Positions 60,925 through 64,000 of a stretch of 64,000 bases of DNA are shown here, piece after piece (position 1 is the first letter of the stretch; every line of letters begins with the position of its first letter). Below the pieces are notes generated by a model. The model was not told the DNA's origin. It made no database searches and worked only from the letters and a program-made list of their open reading frames with translations. Made by a program: the position numbers and the translations under genes. The DNA comes from Bordetella parapertussis. Its GTDB lineage: Bacteria; Pseudomonadota; Gammaproteobacteria; Burkholderiales; Burkholderiaceae_B. The stretch is taken from positions 1 to 64,000 of the forward strand of contig CAMDNZ010000009.1 in NCBI GenBank assembly GCA_945903445.1, given 5' to 3'.

Positions 60925-62489
60925 CATCGAACCGAAGAGATTTTTTGACTAAAGCCGTAGCGGTTTCCGGCGCAAGCGCCTTAGCTGCGCTGCTGCCTGC
61001 GACACAGGCGCTCGCACAGGCTACGGGGTCCGGGCCCGTGGCAGGCACAGGGGCAAATGCGATTCCCAAAGCTCGCATCGGCACAGTGGAGAGCCCTCGC
61101 ATATTGGCGGATGCCGTGCCGATACAAAGCCGCTTACGCGTGGATCCCAGCATTTGGAATTGGCATCGCGATACCAAGACCGGTGGCCCTTCGCCCGCTA
61201 ACTACTATGAAGCCTCGCTTGGCCCATGGCATTCCTTCGACGCGCTACCCGGCGACCAGGATTGCGATGTCGTGATCGTCGGGGGCGGGCTGCTGGGCGC
61301 ATCGACCGCATTGCATCTGGCCGAAGCGGGGGTAGATGTGATTCTAGTGGAACAGGATCACATCGGATCGGGCGCGTCGGGTCGAAACGGTGGTCAGTTG
61401 ACACCCGGTATTGCGCGCTGGAAAGCCGACTCGATGATCGAACACTATTCGCCCGAAGAGGCCAAACGACTCTGGCGATTGGCTTCGGTCGAAACCATGG
61501 ATTTGGTACAAGCGCTGTCCGATCGCTACGGCTTCTCATGCGACTACAAACGCGGCCATCTGACGACAGCCGTTCACGCCGGGCATATGGGCGGATTGGT
61601 CAGCAGCGCTGATGCACGGCGGCAGCTGGGCGATACGGCAGTTCGCATCATCGGTGCTGGAGAATTGAAAGAGCGCTATTTACGCTCGGACATCTATCAC
61701 GGTGCCGCGGTCGACAGCATGGGAGGACAAGCGCATCCCTTGGCTTTGCTGCGCGGCTTGGTATACGGGTTCGCCAGCCTAGGAGGACGCGTCTACGAAG
61801 GTACTTCTGTCGAGGCCATCGAACAGGAAGCAGGCGGCACAACGGTGGTCACCACACAAGGCACTATTCGAGTACGCAAGGGCGTCGTGCTGGCGGTGCA
61901 TGGCTCGACCTTCAGATTCTTGGAGGGTTCGCCGACCACTGTGCCCTTTTATACCTATGTATCGGTGACCGAACCGCTCGACGATGCAGCTGGCTTGATA
62001 CCGTCTGACTACGCCGTGTACGACACCCAGCTACAAGTCGATTACTACCGCGTGGTGCGCAACAATCGGCTGCTATTGGGTGGGCAAGGAACAGGTAACT
62101 CCTGGTCGCCTAGGGATGTGAACAAGTATCTGTCGAATCGGATCAATACGGTGTTTCCACAGTTAGGCAAACCTGCATTGGAGTACTCCTGGGGCGGTAT
62201 CAGCGATCTCACGCTAAATGGCGCAGCCGATGCACGCAAGAGCGACGACACCGTTCCCGTCTACATGGTTCATGGGTGGAGCGGGCACGGTGTCCCACAG
62301 GCGGTGCGAATCGGCAAAGCGATCAGCGACGATCTGACAGGCCGTAATGACGATTTCGCGATGCTTACCAAAGTCGCCCACGCAGGCATCCCACTGGGAC
62401 GGCTGCTTTCTCCCGCGGTCATCCCTGTGGTGAAAGGTGCGCTCACCGTGCGCAACAGCTTGAGTCCGGCAGACATGATTTCGTTCTGA
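60921..62489 (+). CDS. Tat-exported FAD-dependent amine oxidase (DAO family)
   Basis: 522 residues. A twin-arginine signal (S-N-R-R-D-F-L-T-K, then a hydrophobic Ala/Leu run and A-L-A-Q near residue 33) predicts export of the folded flavoprotein. The Rossmann motif V-I-V-G-G-G-L-L-G-A is at about 118-127 and G-S-G-A-S-G-R-N-G-G-Q at 149-159, as in the PuuB/OrdL group; the C-terminal H-G-W-S-G-H-G-V is the FAD end. The ATG at 60921 has AAAAGGAG upstream and overlaps the DUF805 stop. It would oxidise an amine outside the cytoplasm to an aldehyde plus H2O2. A catalase follows. Confidence 0.88.
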   Translation: MTSNRRDFLTKAVAVSGASALAALLPATQALAQATGSGPVAGTGANAIPKARIGTVESPRILADAVPIQSRLRVDPSIWNWHRDTKTGGPSPANYYEASLGPWHSFDALPGDQDCDVVIVGGGLLGASTALHLAEAGVDVILVEQDHIGSGASGRNGGQLTPGIARWKADSMIEHYSPEEAKRLWRLASVETMDLVQALSDRYGFSCDYKRGHLTTAVHAGHMGGLVSSADARRQLGDTAVRIIGAGELKERYLRSDIYHGAAVDSMGGQAHPLALLRGLVYGFASLGGRVYEGTSVEAIEQEAGGTTVVTTQGTIRVRKGVVLAVHGSTFRFLEGSPTTVPFYTYVSVTEPLDDAAGLIPSDYAVYDTQLQVDYYRVVRNNRLLLGGQGTGNSWSPRDVNKYLSNRINTVFPQLGKPALEYSWGGISDLTLNGAADARKSDDTVPVYMVHGWSGHGVPQAVRIGKAISDDLTGRNDDFAMLTKVAHAGIPLGRLLSPAVIPVVKGALTVRNSLSPADMISF

Positions 62490-62597
62490 TCGCTGCATCA
62501 TTGCAATTTACTATCAAATTAACAGGAACAATTGATTTAACAAATAGGGCCACATTCGATACTCTAAGCGTTCTCGAAGAAACTACCGGATATCGAC

Positions 62598-64000
62598 ATG
62601 GCCCTTACCCATCTCACCACGGCAGCCGGTGCTCCCGTTGCCGACAACAACCACAGCTTGACCGCAGGCCCTCGCGGGCCCGCACTGCTGCAAGACTTCT
62701 GGTTGATCGAAAAGCTGGCCCATTTCGCGCGTGAACGCATCCCTGAGCGCGTCGTTCATGCCAAAGGATCTGGTGCATTCGGCACGTTTACCGTCACACA
62801 TGACATCTCGGCCTACAGTCGCGCCAAGCTATTTTCGGAAGTGGGTAAACAGACTCCGGTGTTCCTGCGATTCTCGACCGTCGCGGGCGAACGTGGCGCC
62901 GCCGATGCCGAGCGCGACGTTCGCGGCTTTGCCGTCAAGTTCTATACCGAAGAAGGCAATTGGGATCTGGTGGGTAATAACACGCCTGTTTTCTTTGTAC
63001 GCGACCCCCTGAAGTTTCCCGACTTCATCCACACCCAAAAGCGCGATCCGCAAACCAACCTGAGAAGCGCCACCGCGGCCTGGGATTTCTGGTCGCTGCA
63101 CCCCGAGTCGTTGCATCAGGTGACTATTCTGATGAGCGATCGTGGCGTGCCTGCCAACTACCGCCAGCAACACGGCTTCGGCTCGCATACCTACAGCTTC
63201 GTGAATGCCGATGGCGAACGATTCTGGGTGAAGTTCCATTTCCGTTCTCAGCAAGGCATCGAGAATCTGACCGACGCCCAAGCTGCATCGGTCGTAGCCG
63301 ATGACCGGGAAAGCGCTCAACGCGACTTGTTCAATCACATCGCCAACGAACAATTTCCGAGTTGGACCTTAGCCGTGCAGATCATGCCTGCGACCGATGC
63401 CGAAACCTACCGCATCAACCCGTTCGATCTGACCAAGGTTTGGCCGCATGGCGACTATCCGCTGATCGAAGTGGGTGTGCTCGAATTGAACCGCAATCCG
63501 GACAACTACTTCGGCGACGTCGAACAAGCCGCACTGACCCCGGCCAACGTCGTGCCGGGTATCGATTTCTCGCCGGACAAAATGCTGCAAGCGCGGATTT
63601 TTTCGTATGGCGATGCCCAGCGCTATCGTCTGGGTGTGAACCATCACCATATTCCCGTGAATCAGGCGCGATGTCCGGTGCATAGTTTCCATCGCGACGG
63701 CGCTGCCCGTGCCGATGGAAACGCCGGTAGCACGATCAACTACGAACCCAATCGCGAAGGTCAGTGGAAAGAAACACCGACAGCCGGCGAACCGCCATTG
63801 CCTTTGGATGGCCAGGCGGCTGCACGTTGGAATCACCGGATCGATGAAGATTATTACTCGCAGCCCGGTGCGTTGTTCCGGCTGATGACCTCGGACGCGC
63901 AGCAACGCCTGTTCGAAAACATTGGCCGTCATATGACCGGTGTGCCTGAAGCGATTCAGCGCCGCCAGTTGGATCACTTCCACCGTGCCGATCCGGCCTA
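62598..64000 (+). CDS. heme catalase, clade 3-type, 3' end beyond the window
   Basis: About 467 codons of a usual 480-505. Catalytic His in V-V-H-A-K-G-S-G-A-F-G (H54), distal Asn in L-V-G-N-N-T-P (127-128) and heme-ligating Tyr in R-I-F-S-Y-G-D-A (Y337) are all present. It lacks the extended C-terminal domain so far, and its size is that of small-subunit catalases. There is no signal peptide. Located 108 bp after the exported amine oxidase, consistent with H2O2 clearance, though it is probably a separate transcript. OxyR sites were not recognised. Confidence 0.94.
   Translation, partial: MALTHLTTAAGAPVADNNHSLTAGPRGPALLQDFWLIEKLAHFARERIPERVVHAKGSGAFGTFTVTHDISAYSRAKLFSEVGKQTPVFLRFSTVAGERGAADAERDVRGFAVKFYTEEGNWDLVGNNTPVFFVRDPLKFPDFIHTQKRDPQTNLRSATAAWDFWSLHPESLHQVTILMSDRGVPANYRQQHGFGSHTYSFVNADGERFWVKFHFRSQQGIENLTDAQAASVVADDRESAQRDLFNHIANEQFPSWTLAVQIMPATDAETYRINPFDLTKVWPHGDYPLIEVGVLELNRNPDNYFGDVEQAALTPANVVPGIDFSPDKMLQARIFSYGDAQRYRLGVNHHHIPVNQARCPVHSFHRDGAARADGNAGSTINYEPNREGQWKETPTAGEPPLPLDGQAAARWNHRIDEDYYSQPGALFRLMTSDAQQRLFENIGRHMTGVPEAIQRRQLDHFHRADPA

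Overview
The window looks like the chromosomal origin region of a high-GC betaproteobacterium. Gene content and order suggest Burkholderiales, probably Alcaligenaceae (Bordetella/Achromobacter relatives). The evidence is the block gyrB-dnaN-dnaA | rpmH-rnpA-yidD-yidC, the block ispB | rplU-rpmA-obgE-proB, a LigD/Ku pair, an OmpC-type porin, and the style of the proteins. This placement is inferred from the sequence only.

Layout. 1-9.7 kb, minus strand: a catabolic operon hyuA-hyuB-aldehyde dehydrogenase-HAD hydrolase-FAD amine oxidase-ABC binding protein (cut by the window edge), preceded by an XRE-cupin regulator. 9.9-14.5 kb: gabT-gabD (GABA to succinate) and a PucR-type regulator. 14.5-19.2 kb: a GH3 beta-glucosidase lipoprotein, a NYN-LOTUS protein and a TPR protein. 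19.2-26.2 kb: glycogen phosphorylase, queC, ppc and a small exported protein. 26.4-31.4 kb: heme oxygenase, the non-homologous end-joining pair ligD-ku, and an orphan 216-residue protein. 31.4-36.4 kb: tRNA-Pro, ispB, ribosomal L21/L27, obgE, proB and a lone winged-helix regulator. 36.8-39.0 kb: a chemoreceptor and a VOC protein. 39.2-41.5 kb: a visibly AT-richer insert with a 43-codon peptide ORF that has a good Shine-Dalgarno, an MFS exporter and a SAM methyltransferase. 41.6-50 kb: argG, a DUF1624 membrane acetyltransferase-like protein, a porin, an YncE-type lipoprotein beta-propeller with a Fur-like box, an Old Yellow Enzyme homologue lacking a conserved His, and a CsoR/MFS metal-efflux pair with a perfect G-tract operator. 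50.1-58.1 kb: the replication-origin genes. 58.3-64 kb: a four-gene operon (aminobutyraldehyde dehydrogenase, tandem NTF2 protein, DUF805, Tat-exported FAD amine oxidase) and a clade-3-type catalase cut by the window end.

How it works together. Three loci (left operon, gabTD, right operon) point to use of polyamines, GABA or related amines: FAD oxidases make aldehydes and H2O2, aldehyde dehydrogenases make acids, and GabT/GabD feed succinate to the TCA cycle. The catalase next to the exported oxidase fits H2O2 removal. The least explained parts are the AT-rich peptide/exporter/methyltransferase insert, the orphan protein at 30.7 kb, and a small exported protein after ppc that seems to start at ATT.
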